Assembly (NCBI GenBank): GCA_023268255.1
Contig: JALNJX010000001.1
Location: 124,001 to 188,000, forward strand
Direction of reading: 5' to 3'
Source: Candidatus Wolframiiraptor sinensis
GTDB taxonomy: Archaea > Thermoproteota > Nitrososphaeria_A > Caldarchaeales > Wolframiiraptoraceae
DNA: 64,000 nt
Below the pieces are notes generated by a model, which worked only from the letters and a program-made list of their open reading frames with translations, did no database searches and was not told the origin of the DNA. Shown in pieces: positions 8,906 through 17,123 of the stretch (its first letter is position 1; each line of letters begins with the position of its first letter). The translations under genes were made by a program, and so were the position numbers.

Positions 8906-9937
8906 TTAGCTTTCCCTGAAAACGTTGACGTATTCGAAGAGCTCCTCGGGAACGTATCTGGTCTGTCCGACAACTTCCTCGAGTTTAACCGGAACAATCT
9001 CGGTTCCCCTGAGGACGACGGCGTAGCCGAACTTCCTCTCCTTTACCAAGTCAACCGCCTTGTAGCCGAGCCTCACCCCAAGAACCCTATCAAAAGCATT
9101 CGGAGAACCGCCCCTCTGAATGTATCCTAGAATCGTCGATCTAACCTCTCTCCCGGTCCTTCTCTTAATCTCCTCCTCCAGGAACTTGGCTATTCCGCCG
9201 AGCCTCGCGTGGCCGAACTCATCCTTCTCGGCGGCCGCGATCGCCAACTCGCCGGTCTCAGGAATCTTAACACCCTCAGCTACAGCTATCAAGGTATAGC
9301 CCTCGCCCCTCTCATCCCTTTCCTTAATGATCCTGCAGACTTCATCTATGTCGAGGGGTTTCTCGGGTATCAGTATTACATGCGCGCCTCCGGCGAGCCC
9401 GCCCATGAGTGTGAGCCAGCCCGCATACCTGCCCATGATCTCCGCTATGATCACCCGCTTATGGGACTTGGCGGTCGTATGAAGTTTCTCCAGCGCGTCT
9501 GCGATGGTTTCGACGGCGGTCCAGAAGCCTATCGAGTAATCCGTCGCCGAGAGATCATTGTCTATGGTCTTTGGCACGCCGACTACCGGGAGACCCCGCT
9601 GATAAAGCTTGAGAGCAGCCCCTAAAGTATCATCGCCGCCAATCGCTAGCAAGGCATCGATTCCGAGCTTTTTCACATTCTCCATAACCTTCTTCATATC
9701 TTCCTCGGACTTCGCCGGATTCTTCCTCGAGGATCCCAGAATTGTGCCGCCGACAAAATGTATCCCCTTCACATCCTCCTTCTTCAGCGGCCTAGCCCTT
9801 CCCTCAATTAACCCCTTATAGCCATCCTCAATCCCCCAGACCTCGAACCCGTAATAAGCTGCTCTGAGAACTATTGACTGAATAACGGAGTTAAGCCCGG
9901 GGCAATCTCCTCCACCAGTCAGAACGCCTACCTTCAA
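8906..9937 (-). CDS. 6-phosphofructokinase, predicted PPi-dependent
   Basis: A 343-residue group A phosphofructokinase converting fructose 6-phosphate to fructose 1,6-bisphosphate. N-terminal LTGGGDCPGLN binds the phosphoryl donor, and PKTIDND carries the catalytic Asp. Two residues decide the donor: ATP enzymes have Gly at both GGD-G and P-G-TIDND, whereas this protein reads GGDDT and PKTIDND. Asp plus Lys at these sites is the known signature of pyrophosphate-dependent enzymes, including the reversible one of Thermoproteus tenax. MGRYAGWL and GYIQRGGSPNAFDR complete the fructose-phosphate site. A strong TATA box precedes it. Donor assignment is inference from these residues. Confidence 0.93.
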   Translation of the reverse strand: MKVGVLTGGGDCPGLNSVIQSIVLRAAYYGFEVWGIEDGYKGLIEGRARPLKKEDVKGIHFVGGTILGSSRKNPAKSEEDMKKVMENVKKLGIDALLAIGGDDTLGAALKLYQRGLPVVGVPKTIDNDLSATDYSIGFWTAVETIADALEKLHTTAKSHKRVIIAEIMGRYAGWLTLMGGLAGGAHVILIPEKPLDIDEVCRIIKERDERGEGYTLIAVAEGVKIPETGELAIAAAEKDEFGHARLGGIAKFLEEEIKRRTGREVRSTILGYIQRGGSPNAFDRVLGVRLGYKAVDLVKERKFGYAVVLRGTEIVPVKLEEVVGQTRYVPEELFEYVNVFRES

Positions 9938-9973
9938 AAAAACCTCCCCAATCCTAAAATTCGATAGATGTGA

Positions 9974-9982
9974 CTATATATA
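9974..9982 (-). promoter_or_regulatory. TATA box for phosphofructokinase
   Basis: The minus strand reads TATATATAG here, about 37 bases before the PFK start codon at 9937, with a pyrimidine-rich stretch between. Confidence 0.5.
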
Positions 9983-10115
9983 CGTTAAGCTTTTATAATC
10001 CTAAGACTTCCATATTGGCTCGTAATGTATCAGACAAGTAACTAAGGGGTTATAATTGCATGAGTGCATGTTAAAGTATTAAAGTCCTTGTAGACGAGCT
10101 TTATTATACTTGACG

Positions 10116-10126
10116 TTTATATATAA
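10116..10126 (+). promoter_or_regulatory. TATA box for the disrupted sugar ABC ATPase
   Basis: TTTATATATAA, a near-ideal archaeal TATA box, ends 33 bases before the first coding residue of the broken MalK-like gene. A GAGGGG stretch at 10145-10150 could be its ribosome-binding site. Confidence 0.55.
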
Positions 10127-10158
10127 CCTTATCCAAGAAGATTTGAGGGGGCTGATTA

Positions 10159-11269
10159 TTAGCTGGCGTAAGGGTTATTGGGTTGCGCAAGAAATTTGAC
10201 AAAACTGTTGCTGTGGATAATGTTAGCTTTGAGGTGAAAGATGGCGAGTTCGTGATTTTGCTGGGCCCATCGGGTTGCGGGAAGACGACGACTCTCAGAT
10301 GCATCGCGGGGCTTGAGACCCCTGATGAAGGTGAGATATACATCGGGGATAAGCTTGTGAAGGATCTTCCTCCGAAGGATAGAGATGTGACCATGGTATT
10401 CCAGAGCTACGCCCTCTACCCGCACATGAGCGTGTACGATAACCTGGCTTTCCCGCTTAAAATGAGAAAGTATCCGAAGGATGAAATAGATAAGCGGGTT
10501 AGGGAGGTTGACAGGCTCCTCAGGATCGAAGATCTATTGGATAGGAGACCGCGGCAGCTCAGCGGCGGCCAGCAGCAGCGAGTAGCACTGGGAAGAGCTC
10601 TCGTGAGGAATCCTCAGGTATAATCCTCAGGTATGGTTGATGGATGAGCCTCTCAGTAACTTGGATGCCAAGCTGAGAGTCTATATGAGGGCCGAGCTCA
10701 AGAAGCTCCAGAAAGATCTGGGGATCACCACGATATACGTGACGCATGATCAGGCTGAGGCGATGGCCATGGGAGATAGGATCGCCGTAATGGATAAGGG
10801 GAAGATACTCCAGTACGATGAGCCTCATGCGGTCTACGACAACCCCGCGAACATATTCGTTGCAGGATTCCTTGGAAGCCCACCAATGAACTTCATTGAT
10901 GCAACGGTTATCGAGAGGGACGCACGGATGGTGCTTGATGCCGGAATATTCCAGTATCAGTTACCGGATGATCTGGCAAAGCTTCTGAGGGAAAGGCTGA
11001 CGGGAGATAAGGTCGTGATAGGATTTAGGCCGGAGCACATGATATTATCAATCGAGAGGACGCCGGAATCCGTGTTCCAGGCCGATGTATACGTGGTTGA
11101 GCCCATGGGCTCTAGCTACGTCGTTGACTTGAAAGCGGGAGACTACCTTCTCAAGGCAATCTCGCCAATAACCGTAAAGCTTCCACCGATCGGGGAGAAA
11201 GTCTGGGTAGGATTCCCACCCGAGAAGATGCATCTCTTCGACGCGAAGACCGAGAAGACCGTATTCTGA
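10159..11269 (+). pseudogene. Sugar ABC transporter ATP-binding protein (MalK/UgpC type), frameshifted
   Basis: Two reading frames make one carbohydrate-importer ATPase. The first has Walker [10 protein letters not shown], the Q-loop and the signature [15 protein letters not shown]; it stops at 10621-10623. The second begins W-LMDEPLSNLD (Walker B and D-loop), then the H-loop THDQ and the C-terminal TOBE/regulatory domain. Deleting one copy of a 13-bp tandem repeat at the junction gives RNPQVWLMDEP, the exact family sequence, so the break is recent or an assembly error. The 5' end is also odd: coding similarity ([12 protein letters not shown]) reaches back to 10159 where no ATG/GTG/TTG is in frame, and TTG 10183 would cut off the first strand. 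No permease or binding protein is adjacent. Confidence 0.85.
10609..10634 (+). repeat. 13-bp perfect tandem duplication inside the ABC ATPase gene
   Basis: AATCCTCAGGTAT occurs twice back to back (10609-10621 and 10622-10634). The second copy shifts the frame by +1 and creates a TAA at 10621-10623 between the ABC signature motif and Walker B. Confidence 0.97.
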
Positions 11270-11366
11270 GGTATTAAATTACCTCATACTTTTATCCTTT
11301 CTAACTTCGGTTGCGGCGAGCAAACAGCTATTATTAGCTTTTATATTAGCTTTTAAATGCTACATA

Positions 11367-12098
11367 ATGAGCTTGAGCCGTAATGCCTCCTACATCCCTC
11401 CCCCAAAAATAGTCCCATCAATCCTCTCCGCCGATTTCAGGAGGCTTGAAGAGGAGGTGAGGGAAGCTGAGAAAGCTGGAGCGGATATGCTGCACTTCGA
11501 TATAATGGATGGGCGCTTTGTCCCCAACATAAGCTTCGGCCCAATGGTGATAAGCGCTCTAAGACGCGTGTCAAGCCTACCCTTTATCGCGCACCTAATG
11601 GTCGAGAAGCCTGAAAGCTTCATCGATCCTGTAATCAGCGCGGGCGGAGATCTTATAATATTCCACGTGGAGGCGTGCCCTCACCCATTTCGGCTAATTG
11701 ATTCCATCAAGGATAGGGGCGTTAAGGTTGGCGTGGCATTAAACCCCGCGACGCCTCTCTCCGCCATAAAATACGTTGTGAAGCGCGTGGACATGATTTT
11801 GTTGATGACCGTGGAGCCCGGATTCGGGGGCCAGGAATTCATCCCCGAGATAATGGAGAAGATTAGGAAGCTGAGAAGAATCATGGCTATGGCCGAGTTG
11901 CGGAAAGATATAGCCGTTGATGGTGGGGTGGATTTCGCGAATGCCTCCTCCATAATACGCGCCGGTGCGAATGTGCTCATCGCTGGGACGAGCATCTTCG
12001 GCCAGAGTAGCATTGAAGAATCCATTAAAAAGTTGAAGAGAATCGCTTTGGAGACCTATAATGAGCTCTGCAAATCGGGTTCTAATCAGCGGTCATGA
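11367..12098 (+). CDS. rpe: Ribulose-phosphate 3-epimerase
   Basis: A TIM-barrel enzyme of 243 residues interconverting ribulose 5-phosphate and xylulose 5-phosphate. Motifs: VPSILSADF at the start, then HFDIMDGRFVPN with metal-binding His and Asp, HLMVEKPE, MTVEPGFGGQ and the C-terminal VDGGV plus AGTSIF phosphate loop. An A/T-rich TATA-like region (around 11338-11358) precedes the ATG closely enough for a leaderless or very short-leader transcript. It lies between a broken sugar ABC ATPase and a broken fucose-isomerase-like gene, and is itself intact. Its likely role is in pentose supply through the non-oxidative pentose phosphate or ribulose monophosphate route; other genes of those routes are not in the window. 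Confidence 0.94.
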   Translation: MSLSRNASYIPPPKIVPSILSADFRRLEEEVREAEKAGADMLHFDIMDGRFVPNISFGPMVISALRRVSSLPFIAHLMVEKPESFIDPVISAGGDLIIFHVEACPHPFRLIDSIKDRGVKVGVALNPATPLSAIKYVVKRVDMILLMTVEPGFGGQEFIPEIMEKIRKLRRIMAMAELRKDIAVDGGVDFANASSIIRAGANVLIAGTSIFGQSSIEESIKKLKRIALETYNELCKSGSNQRS

Positions 12099-12128
12099 CC
12101 CTCTCTCCAAATAAATAGCATCACTAAA

Positions 12129-12139
12129 AATTTATTTAA
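12129..12139 (+). promoter_or_regulatory. TATA box for the fucose-isomerase-like gene
   Basis: AATTTATTTAA centred near 12134 predicts transcription starting at about 12160-12165, favouring a leaderless start at ATG 12165 over ATG 12156. Confidence 0.5.
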
Positions 12140-12164
12140 GCCACGCCTTACAAAGATGCTTTTG

Positions 12165-13566
12165 ATGAAGGTTGTTAAGCTCGGCTTTGTTCCGCTTCAT
12201 AGATATCCTTTTGACGAGAAGTGTGGTGTCGAGGTAAGGAGGCGGGTTATAGAAAGCGTCTCGAAGATTCCGGGTATCCAGCTTATCTATCCCGGCGAGG
12301 ATCTGACTAATCTAGGCCTCGTTTTGGAATGATGAGGATGCTGAGAAAGTGATAGACCTCTTCAAGCGCGAGAAAGTTGATGGATTACTCTTAGGCACCA
12401 TGACTTTCGGGGACGAGCTCGCTGGAGCCAGAGTGGCTGAGGAGTTTAAGGGCTTCCCAATCGCGGTCTTCGGGACGAAGGAGCCCGAACTGCTTCCGGG
12501 AGGCTTCAGGAGATCGGACTCATTTTGCGGGACCCTATCCCTAGCATCCGGCCTTTATCGAAGAGAGATACCTTTCACATTTCTAGGACTATTCTTTCCA
12601 GAAGAGGATGCTTTCAGGAGGAGGGTGGAGAGCTTCGCTAGGACTGTCGCGATAATGAACAGGTTTATAGGGGCTAGGATAGGATTGATAGGTCCGAGAC
12701 CCGAGAGATTTGAGACCGTCACTTTTAATGAGGCGGAGATGGTTAGGAGGTTTAAGCAGAGGGTTATTCACGAGCCGCTTCTGTCAGTTGTTGAGGAAGC
12801 GAGAGCGCTGAGCGACAATGATCCCGAGGTAAGAAGAATAGTTGAGGAGATGAAGCTCATGATAGATGTTTCTCAGGTCTCAGCCGAAGCCTTGCTCAAG
12901 ATGGCGAAGCTCGAGCTGATTTTAAGGAGATTGGCCGAGAAGAAGAGGCTCTCGGCAATGGGCATCAGATGCTGGACGGAGATTCAGAGATATTATGGAA
13001 TAAGCCCGTGCTTCGTAATGGGTAGGCTCACGCAATCCGGCATACCGTGCTCGTGCGAGGTCGACATATATGGCGCGCTGACGATGCTAATGCAGTATGA
13101 GGCATCCTTGGAAACCGTTCCGCCCCACTTCATAGACTGGACCATACAGCATCCCAAGGACCCGAACGTTTTCCTGGCATGGCATTGTGGAAATGCTCCC
13201 CCGAGCCTAGTATGCCCCGGGTGCACGGCAGCCTTAAGATATCATAGTATAATATACAGGGATGTTGGGGTTGAGAGATCTTACGGGACTGCGGAGTTTA
13301 GGCTCAAGCCGGGGCCAGCAACGATCTGCAGGCTTGTCGAGTATCGGGGAGAGTTCAAGATGCTCATAACTCGTGGAGAAGTCCTCGAAGAAGAGGCGGA
13401 GTTCAGGGGGAGCTGGGCCTGGGTGAGAGTGAAGGATCTCGAAAAGCTTTATAGAACTCTCGTCGAGGAGGGCTTCGTCCATCACGCGAGCCTGATCCAT
13501 GGAGACTACGTCGAGCCGATAGCCGAGGCCTGCAGACTGCTCAACATAAGAACCGTGATCGTGTAG
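12165..13566 (+). pseudogene. L-fucose/arabinose isomerase-like protein, single-base frameshift
   Basis: The gene reads MKVVKLGFVPLHR from 12165 and runs in one frame to a stop at 12330-12332. It then continues in the next frame from about 12322 (WNDEDAEKVIDLF) to 13566, the second frame alone giving 405 residues. One extra T in the run at 12322-12325 explains the shift. The large part fits the L-fucose isomerase-like family (COG2407): a cysteine-rich middle and the C-terminal GFVHHASLIHGDYVEPI, typical of the fucose isomerase C-terminal domain. These enzymes interconvert aldoses and ketoses with a divalent metal. A truncated product from GTG 12349 would lack the N-terminal strand, so function depends on whether the extra T is real. 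Confidence 0.8.
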
Positions 13567-13686
13567 CTTGAGAGCCTACATAACACCCTCCCCATTTTTA
13601 TCACGTACGAGCGGTACGCTCGGGTTGTAGCGGCCCTGTATGGAGCGATTTATTACGTGCTTCTTAGATGATATTACGCGGGGAGT

Positions 13687-15000
13687 ATGAGAATTTACAG
13701 GGCGGCTTGGGCGGCCTGCTTAGCTGCTCTCTTAGCCGCGCTCATCATGGCATCATGTGCTCAAGGCTTCTCGGCAGTCGAGAATGACTTAGAGTATAGG
13801 CTCGACTACCCGGTCGAGATCAAGACAGGCACCTGCTCGGCGATAAACTTTTGGATGAAGGTCTCGAAAACTCTAACCGACGTTACGGTCTCGCTTTCCG
13901 TGTTCTATCATCGGGACTCGAGGGTTGATACGCTATACAGTGAAGCGATCTTGAGTGAGAGCACGCTGGCCGCGGGCTCGACGAGGTCGAAATCCATATC
14001 GATCTGCGTTCCGAGAGGAGTTCCGGCAGACCCATACCTAAGAGCCAAGATTCAGTTCTATTACAATGGGAGCGAGAAGCTTTCACAAGAATGGTATATG
14101 TCGATCGTGAGAGATGAAACTTACGATGAACTCAGGAGTGAGGTGAATAAGTTAAGAGGCACAGTATCCAGCTTAGAAAATGAGCTCAAGAAAAGAGATG
14201 AGAAGCTCAGTCAGCTCCAAGACGATTATAATACCCTGCTCGCCAGCTACATATCCCTCAAGGAGTCCTACCGGAAATTGAAGGAGGATCTCGCGAAACT
14301 GGAGGATGATTACCGGAATCTGCAGAAAGATTACTCGAGTTTGCAGAATAGCTACGAGTCTTTGAGGGACAGGCATCAATCAACTCTGCTGAACCTTGAG
14401 AGGATTAATGCGCTTTACGAGTCGCTCTCAAGGCAGTTCGAGAGCTTGGAGGAGAAGTACAGGTCCTTGCTCACGGATTACAAGTCCACATTAGCCGAGC
14501 TCCGAACCTACAAAAGCATGTACGAGGACCTCAAGTTAAGGCACGATGATCTCAGATCCAGGCATGATGCGCTGATCGCCGAAGCGGCCCAGTTAAGGCA
14601 GAGGCTCGCGGAGCTGGAGAGCGACTACAGCTACCTCAACAGGATTTATGAGGCGACGCTCGGCGAAAGCTCGCTAACAAAGAACATCCTCTTCGCTCAG
14701 ACTGCGGCGGTCGCGACGGGCCTAGGAATCTATGCTGTGCTATCGAGAAGGATCGCCAGGAAGCCTAGAACGCCGGAAACGGCTGAGGAGGGTAATGGTG
14801 AGAAGAAGGTGCAGAAGATACTATCCGGGAGGAGGATTACTATACCCAGCGAGGCGGCTGCAAAGCTGGGGCTCAAGGAAGGCGACTTAGTAGAGGTGGA
14901 TTATGGTAATGGCTCAATAATCATAAGGCCTGCCGATAGGGAGAAGCCCAAGCAGAAGCCAGAAGAATCGGAAAAGGCAGAGAATAACAGCGGTGCGTGA
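13687..15000 (+). CDS. Membrane-anchored coiled-coil protein with cytoplasmic AbrB-type DNA-binding domain
   Basis: A 437-residue protein I do not recognise as a named family. Visible parts in order: a signal peptide or anchor (residues 1-27, ending near ASC-AQG); a beta-rich extracytoplasmic region (about 35-140) with Cys 49-50 and Cys 105-110 areas; a long heptad-rich coiled coil (about 143-325, Tyr/Leu/Asp-Tyr repeats); one transmembrane helix (about 335-352) followed by RRIARK as positive-inside flank; and a SpoVT/AbrB swapped-hairpin domain (about 378-415: GRRITIPSEAAAKLG...EGDLVEV) with a charged tail. This arrangement would place a dimeric DNA-binding fold just inside the membrane, tied to an external sensor rod. 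It has no close operon partner; the downstream gene is convergent. Confidence 0.82.
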   Translation: MRIYRAAWAACLAALLAALIMASCAQGFSAVENDLEYRLDYPVEIKTGTCSAINFWMKVSKTLTDVTVSLSVFYHRDSRVDTLYSEAILSESTLAAGSTRSKSISICVPRGVPADPYLRAKIQFYYNGSEKLSQEWYMSIVRDETYDELRSEVNKLRGTVSSLENELKKRDEKLSQLQDDYNTLLASYISLKESYRKLKEDLAKLEDDYRNLQKDYSSLQNSYESLRDRHQSTLLNLERINALYESLSRQFESLEEKYRSLLTDYKSTLAELRTYKSMYEDLKLRHDDLRSRHDALIAEAAQLRQRLAELESDYSYLNRIYEATLGESSLTKNILFAQTAAVATGLGIYAVLSRRIARKPRTPETAEEGNGEKKVQKILSGRRITIPSEAAAKLGLKEGDLVEVDYGNGSIIIRPADREKPKQKPEESEKAENNSGA

Positions 15001-15089
15001 TAATTGGCGTGGCGCGACCGGAGTAGCGGAGGCGGCTTCCAGTAAGCTTAGCTCAACCCCCCTCAGCATAAATAATGATTTTTCGCGTG

Positions 15090-16082
15090 CTAACTCATGC
15101 CTATGCGCGGGCAATATGGATCAGGCCCATCAAAAGTTCCATATGCGAGATATGATCTCGCATAGCATCCGCCCATGCATATCTCCACCAGCTTGCAGGA
15201 CTTGCACGGCTCCCTAAGCCTCGGGCTCATTACCTTCTTTACCTCACGGCTTTTCAAATACTCGCTGAGAGCATTCCTAAACCCCTTCTTCACGTTGCTG
15301 AGTCTTATGTCGAGGATGTCGCAGAGGAGCAGGTTTCCGGCGGGATCTATGTCTAAAACCTTGCACCTTCTACAATCCGACCATGTTGAGATGAACTTAG
15401 GATCTATCACGAGCTTGCCTGGGACATAGCACCAGACGGCAATCCAGTACCCGAGATTTTTCGCGGCAGATTCGGCGGCTCTCAAGGCTGAGATCAGCTG
15501 ATCAGGGCTTGGGGCGATATCTGGGCCTGCCCTGCCAACGGGCATCGTCGGAATCATGCACGCGCAATCAGCCCCGGATTTCTCGGCGAGCTCCGTGTAT
15601 CCAGCAGCATCCATGTAGTTCAGCTTATTTACCGCCATGACGGTCGAGAGCTCGAGCCCAGTTCTCCTAGCGATCTCCAGCCCCCTCAAGAGCCTATCCC
15701 AGCTTCCCGGCCCCCTTATCAGCTCATATGTTCTCCTGCAGGCTCCATCCAAGCTCACAAACAGGTGGACATCATGCTTGCCGATAATCCTGGCCTTCTC
15801 CTCATCCAGCAGCTGCGCATTCGTGTTGATGCTGCACTCGATGCCATGTTCCCGTATTCTCTCGAGACAGGGCTCGAGATCCCTATTGATAAGCGGCTCG
15901 CCTCCGGTTATCCCAATATAGGATACACCGCACTCGGCGAGCTCGTCTATGAGCTTGAGCTTCTCTCCGAGCGGCAGCTCCTTAACCTCAATAAATCTGC
16001 TAGCATAGCAGTGTACGCACTTCAGATTGCATGTTCCATTCATTATCCATATAACAGCTTGTGGGATTATATCATTACTCAA
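15090..16082 (-). CDS. Radical SAM protein with SPASM domain
   Basis: A 330-residue radical SAM enzyme. CNLKCVHC near residue 18 binds the catalytic 4Fe-4S cluster, and GITGGEP and NTNAQLL follow as SAM-binding strands. The C-terminal third has a SPASM-type cysteine set: CRRC, LLCD, then CKSCKLVEICMGGC and a final YCP. SPASM members modify peptides (for example PqqE, sactionine synthases) or make haem (AhbD, heme d1 proteins). No candidate precursor peptide is visible beside it and no haem operon is near, although a HemL-like gene lies at 43.3 kb. Substrate is therefore open. It is convergent with the AbrB-fusion gene (90 bases apart). Confidence 0.88.
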   Translation of the reverse strand: MSNDIIPQAVIWIMNGTCNLKCVHCYASRFIEVKELPLGEKLKLIDELAECGVSYIGITGGEPLINRDLEPCLERIREHGIECSINTNAQLLDEEKARIIGKHDVHLFVSLDGACRRTYELIRGPGSWDRLLRGLEIARRTGLELSTVMAVNKLNYMDAAGYTELAEKSGADCACMIPTMPVGRAGPDIAPSPDQLISALRAAESAAKNLGYWIAVWCYVPGKLVIDPKFISTWSDCRRCKVLDIDPAGNLLLCDILDIRLSNVKKGFRNALSEYLKSREVKKVMSPRLREPCKSCKLVEICMGGCYARSYLAYGTFDGPDPYCPRIGMS

Positions 16083-16196
16083 GATCCCACCGCTAGCGCG
16101 TGGAGACGGAGATTCTGACGACCTTATTCGTCTAGGATTATTTATACTTAAAGCATGAGGGGCGATAAAAGCTATGGCTCACCTATTTAGCTAGAT

Positions 16197-17123
16197 TTGT
16201 TCAGGGATTTTCCCACATTGATGCGCGGAAATGCGGGAACGCGCGTGATAAAGCCGTTCGATCCTTGGAGAGGTAGGCTTTGTACTTGCCCGCGGAAGTT
16301 CTCCTTCGATCCTTATACAGGCTGCGAACATGGGTGCTTATATTGCTACGCGTCATTCTATATCAGGAGGTTTCATGAGTGCAGGCCTAAGAAGAATCTT
16401 CTAGAGCTTGTTGAAGGCGATGTTCTCCGCCTGCCCGAGAATGCTCTCATCTCGATGTCCAATAGCTCCGACCCATATCCTCCCATGGAATACGGGCTGG
16501 AGCTCACGAGGCGATGCTTAAATGAGTTTCGGAGGAGGAACTTGAGAATTCTGGTTATAACGAAAAGCGACCTCGTTCTCAGGGATCTAGATATCCTCAG
16601 AGCGCTTAGGTGCGCGGTGACATTGACGATAACTACTCTTGATGATCAGCTTGCGGGCAGGCTTGAGCCCGGCGCGCCGCCACCCTCGAGGAGGCTACAC
16701 GCCGTTGAGAGACTCAGCTCCGAGGGAATAAGGGTAGGTGTGAGGGTCGACCCGATAATCCCCTACATCAATGATGAGGGCATTGATGATCTTCTGAGGG
16801 AGGTGAGAGATGCCGGCGCGATCCACGTCACATCCAGCACGTTTAAGCCCAGGCCGGATTCGTGGGCCAGGATCGAGGCGGCATTCCCTGATGTCGCCGA
16901 GAAGCTGAGACCTCTCTACTTCGAGGAGGGCGAGCGGATCGCGAGAAGCCGTTACCTCCCAAAGCCCATGAGATTCAAGCTGATGAAGATGATCGCGGAT
17001 GGGTGCCGGAAGCTCGGCCTAACATTCGCATGCTGCAGGGAGGGGTTTATCGAGCTCAACACGGGGGCTAGCTGTGATGGAAGCCACCTTATACCATCGA
17101 GGCCATACTCACCCGAGGATTGA
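16197..17123 (+). CDS. Radical SAM protein, SplB-like (COG1533)
   Basis: A 308-residue radical SAM protein of the SplB-like group. The cluster motif is CEHGCLYCYA near residue 43, preceded by FSFDPYTG, which is the hallmark of this group. SNSSDPYPPMEYGLELTRRCL and VITKSD follow. The group includes spore photoproduct lyase, but most archaeal members have unknown function and lack its essential extra cysteine context, so DNA repair is only a possibility. The start is TTG 16197; the residues before the family core are few, so this start is reasonable. The last 15 bases overlap the convergent argF. It is divergent from the SPASM protein, with about 115 bases between. Confidence 0.82.
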   Translation: MFRDFPTLMRGNAGTRVIKPFDPWRGRLCTCPRKFSFDPYTGCEHGCLYCYASFYIRRFHECRPKKNLLELVEGDVLRLPENALISMSNSSDPYPPMEYGLELTRRCLNEFRRRNLRILVITKSDLVLRDLDILRALRCAVTLTITTLDDQLAGRLEPGAPPPSRRLHAVERLSSEGIRVGVRVDPIIPYINDEGIDDLLREVRDAGAIHVTSSTFKPRPDSWARIEAAFPDVAEKLRPLYFEEGERIARSRYLPKPMRFKLMKMIADGCRKLGLTFACCREGFIELNTGASCDGSHLIPSRPYSPED

